From positions 399,243 to 463,242 of the forward strand of contig CAVXOL010000019.1 in NCBI GenBank assembly GCA_963763325.1: 64,000 nucleotides of DNA, read 5' to 3'. Shown here in pieces: positions 54,316-64,000 of the stretch. Positions within the stretch are counted from its first letter, which is position 1. Every line of letters begins with the position of its first letter. Origin of the DNA: JBBECJ01 sp963763325. Its GTDB lineage: Bacteria; Chloroflexota; Chloroflexia; Thermomicrobiales; CFX8. The notes below the pieces were generated by a model. The model was not told the origin of the DNA. It searched no databases and saw only the letters and a list, made by a program, of their open reading frames with translations. A program made the translations under genes and the position numbers.

Positions 54316-54858
54316 ATGCCGACGGCTGTTGCACCGCCAGCGAACGGCACGCCCGTGATTCGCTCAATCGACGAATTCCTGCGCTACTTCGACGGCGTCC
54401 AGCGGCGAACCCTGCGGGATGTTGCGGCCCTTCCGGCTGAGGCTGACGGCTGGACACCGCCCGCCGGTGAGGGCGAGCAGGCCTGGAGTGTCAACACCGT
54501 CATCGCCCACATCGCAGCGGCGCGACGCTTCTTCGCCGGCGCCTATCTGGCTGAAGGCTGGGTCGCGCCGCCGTTCCCCGATACCTCCAACCGCCGTCGC
54601 TGGCTGCCGGTCCTCGAATCCAGTGCCGCCGAACTGCAAACGGCCCTGGTGAGCACGCCTGAGGAGTGGCTCACCCGGCGAGTCCCGCTTGCCGACACAC
54701 CAGGCGACATCGCCGGCTGGCGAGTGCTGCTGATGCTGACAGAACACGAGATCCACCACCGCAGCCAACTCGATACCTGGGCCGGCCTCAATGGCTGGAA
54801 CGCTCCCCAGATCTTCGGCCGCCGTTGGGAAGAGTTCGATGGACGAAGAGATGGATGA
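54316..54858 (+). CDS. DinB-family four-helix protein
   Basis: 180 residues. AWSVNTVIAHIAAARRFFAGAYL and LLMLTEHEIHHRSQLDTWAGLNGW match the DinB/DUF664 helical bundle, whose His residues hold a divalent metal. The family includes thiol transferases and stress-induced proteins. The C-terminus is FGRRWEEFDGRRDG. ATG 54316, 36 bases after the preceding gene stop. Confidence 0.85.
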   Translation: MPTAVAPPANGTPVIRSIDEFLRYFDGVQRRTLRDVAALPAEADGWTPPAGEGEQAWSVNTVIAHIAAARRFFAGAYLAEGWVAPPFPDTSNRRRWLPVLESSAAELQTALVSTPEEWLTRRVPLADTPGDIAGWRVLLMLTEHEIHHRSQLDTWAGLNGWNAPQIFGRRWEEFDGRRDG

Positions 54859-55078
54859 TCTCGGTTTCATGCTGCGATTTCCATGTCCCATGATCTCTAT
54901 ATCCCTCAGGAACAGGTATGCTTCGCGGCAAATTGACACCAATCATCGGGCAGCATGGTGAGGACGCCCCGTCACCCGCGTTCCATGTTTCAGATCAGGG
55001 CCAGTTGTCCGTCGATTACGCGATCTGCGATGGTCGGGATGTGCACCACGACCGGGGTGAGCCAGGGAGCAGCACGCG

Positions 55079-55690
55079 ATGTTTGCGCACGTACGAACGA
55101 TCAGACTCGCGCCGGGAGGTCTGTCGCAGGCGATTGAGATCCTGCGAGACGACGAACTGACCGCCCTTCGTCAACTGGCGGGCTTTGTCGGGCTAATCGC
55201 ACTGGCCAGCCTGTCCGACTCAGCAGCCGGAGAGCGGATCGAGGTCGTGTCGCTCTGGGACACTCAACAGGCCTTCGACGACCACGGTGCGGCCGGGTAT
55301 CAACGCGCACGGCCCACGCCGGCCATGCCGCAACTTGCCACACCAACCGAGGAGCACGTCTACGATGTAGCCCAGATCGCCGGGATGCAGGGAGGTAACG
55401 TCGCACGCTTCATCTCGGCTCGCCTGCATCCCGGAAACATCGACACAGTCATAGGCCTGTTCGAAAACGTCGTCATGCACGCGGCAACGGAGCAGAAGGG
55501 CTTTCGGCGCGGACTCCTGCTGGTCGATCGGACCACTGACCGCGTCGTCTCGATCGGGCTCTGGAATTCGGAAGCCGATCTGCACGCCAGCGAACGAGTT
55601 GGATATCTTAGCCAGCAGATCGGCAACTTCACCCAGTTGGTCTCCGCACCGATCACGCCGGAAACACTGGTCGTTGCGGTCGAGGGCTGA
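55079..55690 (+). CDS. Two-domain ABM-like protein, paralogue of 4573-5196
   Basis: 203 residues. Half one has GFVGLIALASLSDSAAGERIEVVSLWDTQQAF and EEHVYDV. Half two has GFRRGLLLVDRTTDRVVSIGLWNSEADL. This is the same GF...SLWD/GLWN and ...YDV pattern as the gene at 4573, so both are dimeric alpha/beta-barrel proteins. No catalytic residue can be named. The stop lies just before the GGGACGC array at 55693. Confidence 0.7.
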   Translation: MFAHVRTIRLAPGGLSQAIEILRDDELTALRQLAGFVGLIALASLSDSAAGERIEVVSLWDTQQAFDDHGAAGYQRARPTPAMPQLATPTEEHVYDVAQIAGMQGGNVARFISARLHPGNIDTVIGLFENVVMHAATEQKGFRRGLLLVDRTTDRVVSIGLWNSEADLHASERVGYLSQQIGNFTQLVSAPITPETLVVAVEG

Positions 55691-55692
55691 TT

Positions 55693-55759
55693 CGGGACGC
55701 GGGACGCGTCGGGTCGAGTCACTCTCCGACACGTCCCGCGTCCCGCGTCCCGCGTCCCG
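55693..55759. repeat. Inverted GGGACGC heptamer array
   Basis: Left arm 55693-55712 contains two GGGACGC units ending in GTCGG. The right arm 55726-55759, read on the minus strand, contains four tandem GGGACGC-type units ending in TGTCGG. This is the clearest true heptamer in the window. The minus-strand glycosyltransferase stop (55719-55721) lies in the loop, so its last residues (RGTRDAGRVGE) are encoded by the array. Confidence 0.85.
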
Positions 55760-57170
55760 ATAAACGCATGACCCCGACCCACGCTGCCACCAGCAACCAC
55801 GGCAGATACAACGTCAACGTTAACCACCACTCCCAGAAATCGATGCCGTAGCGCGTCGCCCAGCCAAACGTGTCCATCTCCCAGCCCCAGGCGGTCATGT
55901 TCTGGAGAAAGACGCCGAAGCCTGCCAGTGCGGCGGCCGCGAAGGCCGGGCCGCCAAGCACGGCGCCCAATGCCAGCGCCCAGGTGAAGTACCACCCTTT
56001 CGTCCACGATGACAGCGCGAAGTAGTAGAGAACAATCGCCGCATAGGAGCGGGCTTCGAGCGAGCGCAGCCTCCAGAGAATCAGCAGATAACCGAGACCG
56101 AAGGCTGCCAGCGACAACGGACGCAGCCAGGCGTCGTCGACGTAGCGGTGCAACAGGCTCAGTGGCGACGACGTCATCAAGCCGGATTGCTCGCGAACGG
56201 CATTGAAAGTATCCAGTCCCTGCCAGAGAGGGGCATACGCGATCGCGACCAGGGCGATCGAGGCCACTGCCCCAACCAATGCCCGCCGCGGCTGGTGACG
56301 GCACTTCAGTAGAAAGAGCGGCGCTAATAGTAGCGGAACGAACTTGACCAGCACCGAGAGTGTCAGCGCCGGGAGCGCCAGATCCGGACGCTGCCGGCGC
56401 ATGAACCAGAGCGCCGCCAGCAGGAAGAGCACCATCGGCGCGTCGTTGTGGGCATCCAGTGCGAAGTGGGTGATCGCCAGCGGGCTCCAGCCATAGGCCA
56501 GCAACGCCCATCCCGCTCGCTGCTCGGAGCCGGTGATGTCGCGCGCCAGCAGCCAGACGAAGGCTGCCACCCCGAAATGGGCTGCGATCACGATCAGCTT
56601 GATGAGCAGGAGCGCCGTCACCTGCTGTCCACCGGCCGGCCAGGTCACCAGCGCCGAGACCCAGACCCAGACCGGCCCGTAGGGAGCGGGATAATCGCGC
56701 CAATCGCCCCCGGTCGGCGGGAAGTAGAGATCGTTCGGAAACGAGTTGGCGGTATCGATGTACGGGTTGCCGCCGTATTCGCTGATAATCCTCCCGTACA
56801 TCAGGTAGCCGAAGACATCAGCCGCCAGCGCCGGATAAGTCGTGAACAGCAGCAGCGGCGCGAAAATGGTGACAGCGACGATGACCGGCATGGCGCGAGC
56901 GTGCGGGACGCGCGGAAACAGCAGGAGCGCAGCCAGGTAGAGCAGCGACGGCACGATCGCCGCCAGCGCGAACTGCATGAACCCGTCCGCCGTGTAGCCG
57001 AAGATCGTCCCAATGTATAGCGCCGCGCCGGAGAACGGCTCGAAGTCACCGAGCCAGAGTGGCCGCAGCCAGAGGACGGCATAAGCCAGCAACGTCGCGC
57101 CGCCGAGCGCCGCGAAAATCCCAGCCGCGTTGCGATCCAGCCAGCCCGGAGACCGCCGACCCTCCGTCAC
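55719..57170 (-). CDS. Polyprenol-dependent mannosyltransferase-like membrane glycosyltransferase
   Basis: About 483 residues with around a dozen hydrophobic helices. Loops carry YLMYGRIISEYGGNPYIDT and DYPAPYGPVWVWVSAL, wording typical of MptB/DUF2029 (GT87) lipid-linked mannosyltransferases that elongate lipoglycans on the outer face of the membrane. The C-terminus (GRGTRDAGRVGE) comes from a repeat array. GTG 57170 (GGGGGT upstream) is preferred. The frame stays open to 57683, but that extension overlaps the divergent RidA gene and is not helix-like. Confidence 0.75.
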   Translation of the reverse strand: MTEGRRSPGWLDRNAAGIFAALGGATLLAYAVLWLRPLWLGDFEPFSGAALYIGTIFGYTADGFMQFALAAIVPSLLYLAALLLFPRVPHARAMPVIVAVTIFAPLLLFTTYPALAADVFGYLMYGRIISEYGGNPYIDTANSFPNDLYFPPTGGDWRDYPAPYGPVWVWVSALVTWPAGGQQVTALLLIKLIVIAAHFGVAAFVWLLARDITGSEQRAGWALLAYGWSPLAITHFALDAHNDAPMVLFLLAALWFMRRQRPDLALPALTLSVLVKFVPLLLAPLFLLKCRHQPRRALVGAVASIALVAIAYAPLWQGLDTFNAVREQSGLMTSSPLSLLHRYVDDAWLRPLSLAAFGLGYLLILWRLRSLEARSYAAIVLYYFALSSWTKGWYFTWALALGAVLGGPAFAAAALAGFGVFLQNMTAWGWEMDTFGWATRYGIDFWEWWLTLTLYLPWLLVAAWVGVMRLSGRGTRDAGRVGE

Positions 57171-57345
57171 AGATACCCCCAGGCCATCCAGATGCCTGCT
57201 CACTACGAACAACGGCGGACAGCGTGCCACACGGACCTGCTTCGAGACGACGCCGCATGATCGCCATCTGGCTCCGATACGGACTTGCCGCGAGCATGGG
57301 ATGAGGCTATCGTCGCAACGGCTGGCGACGACAGGAAGGGAACCG

Positions 57346-57753
57346 ATGGCACGACGCAACATTTCCTCAGGCTCGCATCTGGAAGGACCCATCGGCTTCT
57401 CACGCGCCGTCCGGATCGGGCCATACATCGCCGTTGCCGGGACTGCGCCAATCGCGGAGGGCGGCGCCACGACCGCACCAGGCAATGTCGAAGCCCAGAC
57501 CCGGCGCTGCATCGAGATCGCCTCCCAGGCGCTCTCTGAAGCAGGCGCCAGCCTGGCAGATGTCATCCGCACACGTATCATGCTCACCGACATCAGCACC
57601 TGGCAGGCCGCCGCGCGCGCCCACGGCGCCGCATTCGGCGACATCCGTCCCGCCTGCACCTTCGTCGAGGTCTCCCGCTTCATCGACCCTGACTGGCTGG
57701 TCGAGGTGGAGATGGACGCGGTTGTTGAACGAGACTTGGAGTCTCACCGGTAG
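57346..57753 (+). CDS. RidA/YjgF-family deaminase
   Basis: 135 residues. The signature is RIGPYIAVAGTAPIAEGG with EAQTRRCIEIASQALSEAGASLADVIRTRIMLTDISTWQAAARAHGAAFG and a final VEVSRFIDPDWLVEVEMDAVVE. The catalytic Arg of the family is probably in DVIRTRIML. RidA proteins hydrolyse reactive enamine/imine intermediates. ATG 57346 has AGGAAGGGAACC upstream. The stop overlaps the long inverted repeat at 57741-57841. Confidence 0.88.
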   Translation: MARRNISSGSHLEGPIGFSRAVRIGPYIAVAGTAPIAEGGATTAPGNVEAQTRRCIEIASQALSEAGASLADVIRTRIMLTDISTWQAAARAHGAAFGDIRPACTFVEVSRFIDPDWLVEVEMDAVVERDLESHR

Positions 57754-57841
57754 GGGCGATGGCCGCAGCCACGCCCTGTCTCCGACCGCCGTCGGATCAG
57801 AACAGGACGAGGCTGCGGCCATCGCCCGCTACCGGTGAGAC
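57741..57841. repeat. 38-base inverted repeat after RidA
   Basis: Left arm 57741-57779 and right arm 57801-57841 are complementary over about 38 bases with one gap and few mismatches. The shared word is GCGATGGCCGCAGCC. The loop holds a second palindromic word, CGACCGCCGTCG. The RidA stop lies in the left arm, and the prolyl oligopeptidase gene starts 35 bases further on. Resembles the element at 19333 in architecture. Confidence 0.85.
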
Positions 57842-57875
57842 AGGGCTGTACGGTTATACATGAGAGGAATCGTGG

Positions 57876-59936
<2,061 letters not shown>

Positions 59937-59944
<8 letters not shown>

Positions 59945-60674
59945 CGAGGATCATGAACACCCGGATCAACTGATTCGCGATGCGATCGAGTTGAAGCGTC
60001 TCTTGAGCGAACGTGAGCTCAATATCATTACTCGGCACGTTGCACAAGCAGGCTTCGATGACTTGAGTCTGGAACGAGCGCGCGGACGAGTTGCTGGCAT
60101 TACCTGGAACGGCAAGGTGCTGCAGGGAAGTGACATGCTTCGCCCCGCGGAGGCGCACTTCCTACGACACGTGATCGTTCAGCAGGAGTGGCCAACCGAC
60201 ACCGATCTGACCGCGTATCTGCAAAGTCTTCGCGATGTCATTGAGGATCCACGTAGCGGACTGGCCGTCAGTCGATTCCAGGGGGCTGACCAACTGACCG
60301 TTCTGCGGCATTCTCTCGAACTTCGCGGCCCCGACGGCTTCCGATGGGTTCTTGTAGACTATCGAGTAGCGACAGGGCACTGGGTTACTGCGTTCCAGCC
60401 CTCCGATGGCCTTGCAGTCCTGCAGAACCCACATCGAACGGATCTCCGATGGCTACGACATCCACAGCTGACGACTCGCATCGACCGGGAACTGAATGCA
60501 CTACTCGCCGAATTGCGCGACCTTCCGACGTCGCTCGCGAGTGGGATACCCTGTCAGATGCAGCACGTGCATCCGTGGCGTTCGACTGGGATCACATGCT
60601 CATCGATATCTTGCGAAGCGTCGAGCAATGCGCACAGCAGCGCGAACTCAATAACGATCAACAGCGTCGGCTAG
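59937..60674 (+). CDS. Unknown soluble protein overlapping the peptidase stop
   Basis: From GTG 59937, overlapping the peptidase stop, up to 245 residues: an acidic helical start (DQLIRDAIELKRLLSERELN) and a beta-rich middle (GITWNGKVLQGSDMLRPAEA, FRWVLVDYRVATGHWVTAFQPSDG). It then has helix-like RELNALLAELRDLPTSLASG. The last 60 residues are Ser/His-rich and probably read past a frameshift near 60527. If the shift is real, the protein continues into the ORF ending at 60766. No family recognised. Confidence 0.5.
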
Positions 60675-60766
60675 ACGAAGTCTATGGTCTGATCGAAGAC
60701 ATGCGCGACGACCTGCAACGTCTCGGATTCCCGGTTCCATACGTCGTTGTCGAGATCTGCCGGTAA
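60449..60766 (+). CDS. Unknown helical protein, possibly the C-terminus of the previous gene
   Basis: 105 residues from ATG 60449. The second half is strongly helical and protein-like: REWDTLSDAARASVAFDWDHMLIDILRSVEQCAQQRELNNDQQRRLDEVYGLIEDMRDDLQRLGFPVP. The first 25 residues are not protein-like and overlap the previous ORF in another frame. Either a small overlapping gene or, more likely given the window's indels, the C-terminal part of the 59937 gene joined near 60527. Confidence 0.45.
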   Translation: MATTSTADDSHRPGTECTTRRIARPSDVAREWDTLSDAARASVAFDWDHMLIDILRSVEQCAQQRELNNDQQRRLDEVYGLIEDMRDDLQRLGFPVPYVVVEICR

Positions 60767-61201
60767 ATCGCATCAAGGTGAGGCTCGGAGTCCGTTATGA
60801 ATGCATCGCGGCAACCAAGCGCTGACTCAACCTCGAATCTGCGCTCATGGTCAAGCTCACGCTTACCGCTCAGAATCGGAGATGTTCGGAGTTGCTACCG
60901 AACGTCTGGCTGCCGCGTGCAAATCGTTCTCCTTCAGGAGAAGCGAGCAGCATGGAGCTCGATTGGGACAGCGAAATGGCGGCATTGCGCAGCCGTCATG
61001 TCTCGCAACGATCTCACCGCAGGATCTCCTTGTAGTCCGTTCACGCTATCGGTGAGACTCACTGCGATCAATCAGGCTGTTCAGCACCTCGATTGCGACT
61101 CATCCAGTCCGACGTCATTGCGGAGCATATCGCAGGCGAAGCGGAATCTAAGCGCCGATCCCACCGAGGGCATGATCGCCCAAGGACTGACGACATCACG
61201 A
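60767..61201. other. 435-base intergenic region, nothing recognised
   Basis: Convergent spacer between the 60766 stop and the phosphotransferase stop. Base composition is lower in GC than neighbours. A CTCCTTCAGGAG hairpin lies near 60930. Long open frames are antisense shadows. I checked for T-box and tRNA features and saw none. Confidence 0.4.
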
Positions 61202-62108
61202 CTACTCCACGTCACCCAGCACCTCAGCGATAGCGTGTCGAGCGATGCCGGCCAGCGTCGGGTTCGTGACCTTGTAGTACGAGAGGGCGCCGACACCGAA
61301 GGACAGCGCCCAGCCGCGTCCGCGCGCCCAGGTTGCGTCGTCGACCTGCACGGCCGCACGATATGCGGCGCGGGCGTCGGCCGTGAAGAGCGTCCAGGCA
61401 ACCAACATGTCGCAGGCGGGATCACCCACGCCCATCGTTCCGAAGTCGATCACCGCGTTGAGCCGGCCATCGACGACCAGCAGGTTTCCGGATTGCAGAT
61501 CGCCGTGGATCCAGGTCGGCGGCCCCTCCCAGACCGGCGCGGCGAGCGCAGCGTCCCAGGCCGCTGTCGCCGCTTCGGTGTCGATCATGCCGTCGAGTTC
61601 GGCGATCGCGGTGCGGGTCGCGGCGTCACGCGGTGCCAGCGGCACGCCGCGCGAGACGCCTGGCGAGCCGGAGCGTGGCCCGTCGCCGGGGTCGATCCGC
61701 TGGAGCGCGACGATGAACCGCGCCAGGTCGATCGCGAACTGACACGGATCGGCGATGCGGTCGAGCGTCGCGTTCTCGCCATCAACCCACTGGCAGACGG
61801 ACCAGTTCCACGGATAGCCCTCGCCGGGTTCACCCATCGCGAGCGGAACCGGGACCGGCAGTGGCAGGTGCGGCGCCAGATACGGCAGCCACCGGCACTC
61901 CTTCTCGATCTGCCCCAATTGCCCAGTCGATGCGCGGTAGTCGAACCGCCATCTCATCGCCGAGCCGGTAGAGCGCGTTGTCAGTCCCGGCCGACGGCAC
62001 CGGCACGATGGCCAGGTCGGCCCACTGCGGGAACTGCGCTGCCAGCAACCGGCGCACAAGCGCTGCGTCGGTCGGCACTTCGTTCTCATGCATCTTCGTG
62101 ATGGACAC
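61202..62108 (-). CDS. Aminoglycoside/hydroxyurea-type phosphotransferase (one frameshift)
   Basis: About 302 residues with the APH fold: GTDNALYRLGDEMAVRLPR (P-loop-like region with Lys/Arg), QIEKECRWLPYLAPHLPLPVPVPLAMGEPGEGYPWNWSV, catalytic loop THIHGDLQSGNLLVVDG in the form WIHGDLQSGNLL, and AVIDFGTMGVGDPACDMLVAW (DFG). A one-base shift near 61918 (an extra C in a run of four) joins the halves. It phosphorylates an unknown small molecule; aminoglycoside resistance is possible but unproven. GTG 62108, with AAGGAG upstream, is preferred. Confidence 0.85.
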
Positions 62109-62206
62109 CACATCTCCTTCCAACGAGGCAGAAGCATTCCACCGATGGAGGCGATTGGCGACCTGGCGTGCATAGATTAGGATGTGCAATCAGAGATGGG
62201 GGTGGT

Positions 62207-63487
62207 GTGGCATTCACGAGCAGGGTAGCCGACAACGTGCGGACCGGCTTCGTCCAGGCGTTCGCATCATTGAAGGTGCCGCAATACCGGCTGCTCTGGC
62301 TGGGGATGCTCTTCTCGATCGGCGCGATGCAGGTCGATCTGGTTGCACGCGCCTGGCTGGCCTACGACCTCTCCGGCTCCGGCCTGACGCTGGGGCTGGT
62401 GACGGCGGCGCGCGGGCTGCCGCAACTGCTCCTCTCACCCTACAGCGGCGTCGCAGCCGACAAGTACGACAAGCGCAAGCTGCTGGTCTGGTCGCAGACG
62501 GCCGTCTTCCTGCTGGCGCTGCTCAACGCGATCCTCGTCCACGCTGGCGTGATCGAGATCTGGCACCTGGTCGTCCTCGGCCTGGCGCAGGGCGTCGCCA
62601 ATCCGTTCACAATGCCGACGCGAACGGCGCTGATCCCCGACCTGGTCGAAGAGCGGCAGATCCCGAACGCGCTCGCGCTCGAATCGACCGGCCGTAACAT
62701 CAACCGCATCCTCTCGCCGGCGCTGGCCGGTGTCTGCCTGGCGATCAGCCCCGCCCTCGCGTTCTACGTCATCGCCGTTGGCTACGGGCTGGCCGTCCTG
62801 ACGCTCTACCGGCTGCCGCGCGGGCTACGTGGTGAGGGCGGCAAGGGCAGCGCCGGAAGCGAGATGATGGCCGGCTTCCGCTACATCTGGGAGCGCCCGT
62901 CGCTCTTCGCGCTGCTGGCGCTCGCGTATGTCCCGATCCTGCTCGGCATGCCATTCCAGTCGCTATTGCCGGTCTTCCAGAAGGATGTGCTGAAGATCAG
63001 CGAGTCGGCACTTGGGTTCATGTACACCGCCATCGGCATCGGCGCGATCGTCGGCTCGGTCGTCATCGCCGCGATCGCTGAATCGCCGCACAAGAACCGG
63101 ATCCAGATGGCGTCGGGCGTCGCCTTCGGCCTCTTCCTGTTCCTCTTCGCGCTCTCGACCAATTACGGGTTGTCGATGGTGTTGCTGCTGCTGATCGGCT
63201 TCTTCAGCACCGGCTACCTGACGATCAACCGGATGCTGGTCGGCATGCAGACCGAGCGCCGGATGTATGGCCGGGTGATGGCGATGTACGGCATGACCTG
63301 GTCGCTGATGCCGATCTCACTCCTGCCGTTCGGCGTCCTGGTCGACATCTTCGGCGTCTCGGCCACCGTCGCCGCAGCAGGACTGCTGGTGGCTGGCTTC
63401 ATCAGCGCGATCGCCATCATCTTCGCGCGCTACTTCCTGCAGGCACCGGAGACACCGACCTACGAGGGATCGGGCATCCGGGATTGA
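62207..63487 (+). CDS. MFS exporter, EntS/MFS_3-like
   Basis: 426 residues with twelve helices. The opening LKVPQYRLLWLGMLFSIGAMQVDLVARAWLAYDLSGSGLTLGLVTAARGLPQLLLSPYSGVAADKYDKRKLLVW has the loop motif A (VAADKYDKRKLL) of MFS_3 exporters, and the second half repeats the pattern with MFGR-type YGRVMAMYGM. Such proteins export siderophores, macrolides or drugs. GTG 62207, with GGGGGTG upstream, is preferred to the ATG at 62168. It ends SGIRD, just before a CGTGATGC-unit sequence. Confidence 0.88.
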   Translation: MAFTSRVADNVRTGFVQAFASLKVPQYRLLWLGMLFSIGAMQVDLVARAWLAYDLSGSGLTLGLVTAARGLPQLLLSPYSGVAADKYDKRKLLVWSQTAVFLLALLNAILVHAGVIEIWHLVVLGLAQGVANPFTMPTRTALIPDLVEERQIPNALALESTGRNINRILSPALAGVCLAISPALAFYVIAVGYGLAVLTLYRLPRGLRGEGGKGSAGSEMMAGFRYIWERPSLFALLALAYVPILLGMPFQSLLPVFQKDVLKISESALGFMYTAIGIGAIVGSVVIAAIAESPHKNRIQMASGVAFGLFLFLFALSTNYGLSMVLLLLIGFFSTGYLTINRMLVGMQTERRMYGRVMAMYGMTWSLMPISLLPFGVLVDIFGVSATVAAAGLLVAGFISAIAIIFARYFLQAPETPTYEGSGIRD

Positions 63488-63567
63488 CGAGCATCACGCA
63501 TCACGAATAAACCCGCATGGCCCGGTGACTGGCCATGCGGGTCGGGGATGTTGGGTGTGGGGTGCCG

Positions 63568-64000
63568 TTACGGGCAGGAGATGAAGGTGTTCTGACCCTG
63601 ACCGCCGAAGCAGGTGTCGTTATCGAGGCTACCGTCGAGGGTGTCGTCGCCGAGGCCACCGTAGAGCGTGTCGTCGCCGGCGTCGGCATAGATCCGTCGT
63701 TACCGTCGTCGCCGTGGAGTTCGTCGTCGCCGGTAAGGCCGTCGATCCAGTCGTCACCGGGGCCGCCGTGGACGAGGTCGGCATCTAGCCCGCCGTGAGA
63801 TCTCGTCGTTGCCCTCGTCACCGTACAGCTCGTCCTCGCCGGTGAGGGCGTGGATCGCGTCGTCGCCCTCGTCGCCGTGGACGATGTCGTTGCCGACCCC
63901 ACCGAAGACGTAGTCGAGGTCTTCGCCGCCGAAGACCAGGTCGTCGCCGTCGTCGCCATAGACACGATCGAGCCGCGTTGGCCGCACAGTTCATCGTTGC
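63568..64000 (-). CDS. RTX-type calcium-binding repeat protein, C-terminus (frameshifted, partial)
   Basis: The minus strand encodes GGxGxD nonapeptide repeats: YGDDGDDLVFGGEDLDYVFGG, GNDIVHGDEGDDAIHALTGEDELYGDEGNDE, LVHGGPGDDWIDGLTGDDELHGDDGND and DAGDDTLYGGLGDDTLDGSLDNDTCFGGQG, ending TFISCP and TAA at 63568. Each repeat binds calcium and folds into a parallel beta-roll in secreted proteins. At least three one-base shifts (about 63705, 63790, 63985) break the frame. The start lies beyond the right edge. Confidence 0.85.

Noticed and set aside
55693..55759. Possible CRISPR array
   Set aside because: Units are about 7 bases with no spacers, and the arms are inverted, not direct repeats with unique spacers.
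57171..57683. N-terminal extension of the glycosyltransferase
   Set aside because: It overlaps the divergent RidA gene, which has an excellent ribosome site and intact motifs; the extension lacks membrane character.
60767..61201. Possible T-box or other riboswitch
   Set aside because: No T-box sequence, no specifier stem, and no plus-strand gene follows; only a small CTCCTTCAGGAG hairpin is seen.
60797..62101. 434-codon plus-strand open frame opposite the phosphotransferase
   Set aside because: The minus strand has clear APH catalytic motifs; the plus product is low-complexity Arg/Ser/Ala text.

Overview
The window is a high-GC bacterial chromosome segment with dense coding on both strands and no tRNA, rRNA, phage, insertion sequence or CRISPR array that I can recognise. 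The gene mix (KdpFABC with a sensor-only KdpD, several LLM flavin oxidoreductases, an NrfD-type molybdoenzyme complex, DUF427, OsmC, an MptB/GT87-like glycosyltransferase, many GTG starts) fits a Chloroflexota/Thermomicrobia-like or actinobacterium-like organism. That placement is inference from gene content only.

Layout. 1-6 kb: edge gene, MFS transporter, Tat-exported glycosidase-like protein, two-domain ABM-like protein. 5.4-11.5 kb (minus): the potassium P-type ATPase locus kdpF-A-B-C-D plus a second tiny membrane ORF. 12-18.7 kb (minus): receiver protein, 2-hydroxyacid dehydrogenase, glutamate dehydrogenase with a coupled unknown gene, an OmpR-type regulator/histidine kinase pair that could complete the Kdp signalling chain, and a ZIP metal transporter. 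18.8-23.7 kb: small metabolic and stress genes. 23.8-29.1 kb: a fused FeS/NrfD membrane subunit and a molybdopterin catalytic subunit, SoeABC-like, separated by a DUF559 nuclease gene. 30-31.5 kb: argF with a probable leader-peptide attenuator. 33.5-38.7 kb: three tandem paralogues of a TPR protein. 39-44 kb: VOC protein, ferredoxin reductase, GH15 glycosidase, LLM oxidoreductase. 44.7-50.8 kb: PAS-GGDEF-EAL protein, S41-like protein, PIN toxin/antitoxin, nucleoside-phosphorylase-like protein. 51-57.8 kb: two receiver proteins, M81 peptidase, DinB, ABM-like paralogue, glycosyltransferase, RidA. 57.9-64 kb: prolyl oligopeptidase, phosphotransferase, MFS exporter, RTX-repeat protein cut by the right edge.

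Two properties run through the whole window. First, many otherwise conserved genes are broken by single-base indels (kdpD, kdpA, hydroxyacid dehydrogenase, histidine kinase, GNAT, all three TPR genes, VOC, ferredoxin reductase, LLM, the 49-50.8 kb gene, prolyl oligopeptidase, phosphotransferase, RTX). The homologous reading continues in the next frame each time, so draft-sequence error is the simplest explanation. Second, intergenic spaces repeatedly hold inverted arms built from roughly 7-base units whose wording differs at each locus (for example GGGAACA, CGGGAAT, GGGACGC). Several of these run into the 3' ends of genes. A separate family of longer perfect or near-perfect inverted repeats is also present.

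The most interesting candidates are the self-complementary short-unit arrays, the argF leader with mutually exclusive hairpins, G-quadruplex motifs overlapping the ribosome binding sites of both redox-complex genes, and the triplicated TPR family with conserved histidines and a C-terminal CxC tail.
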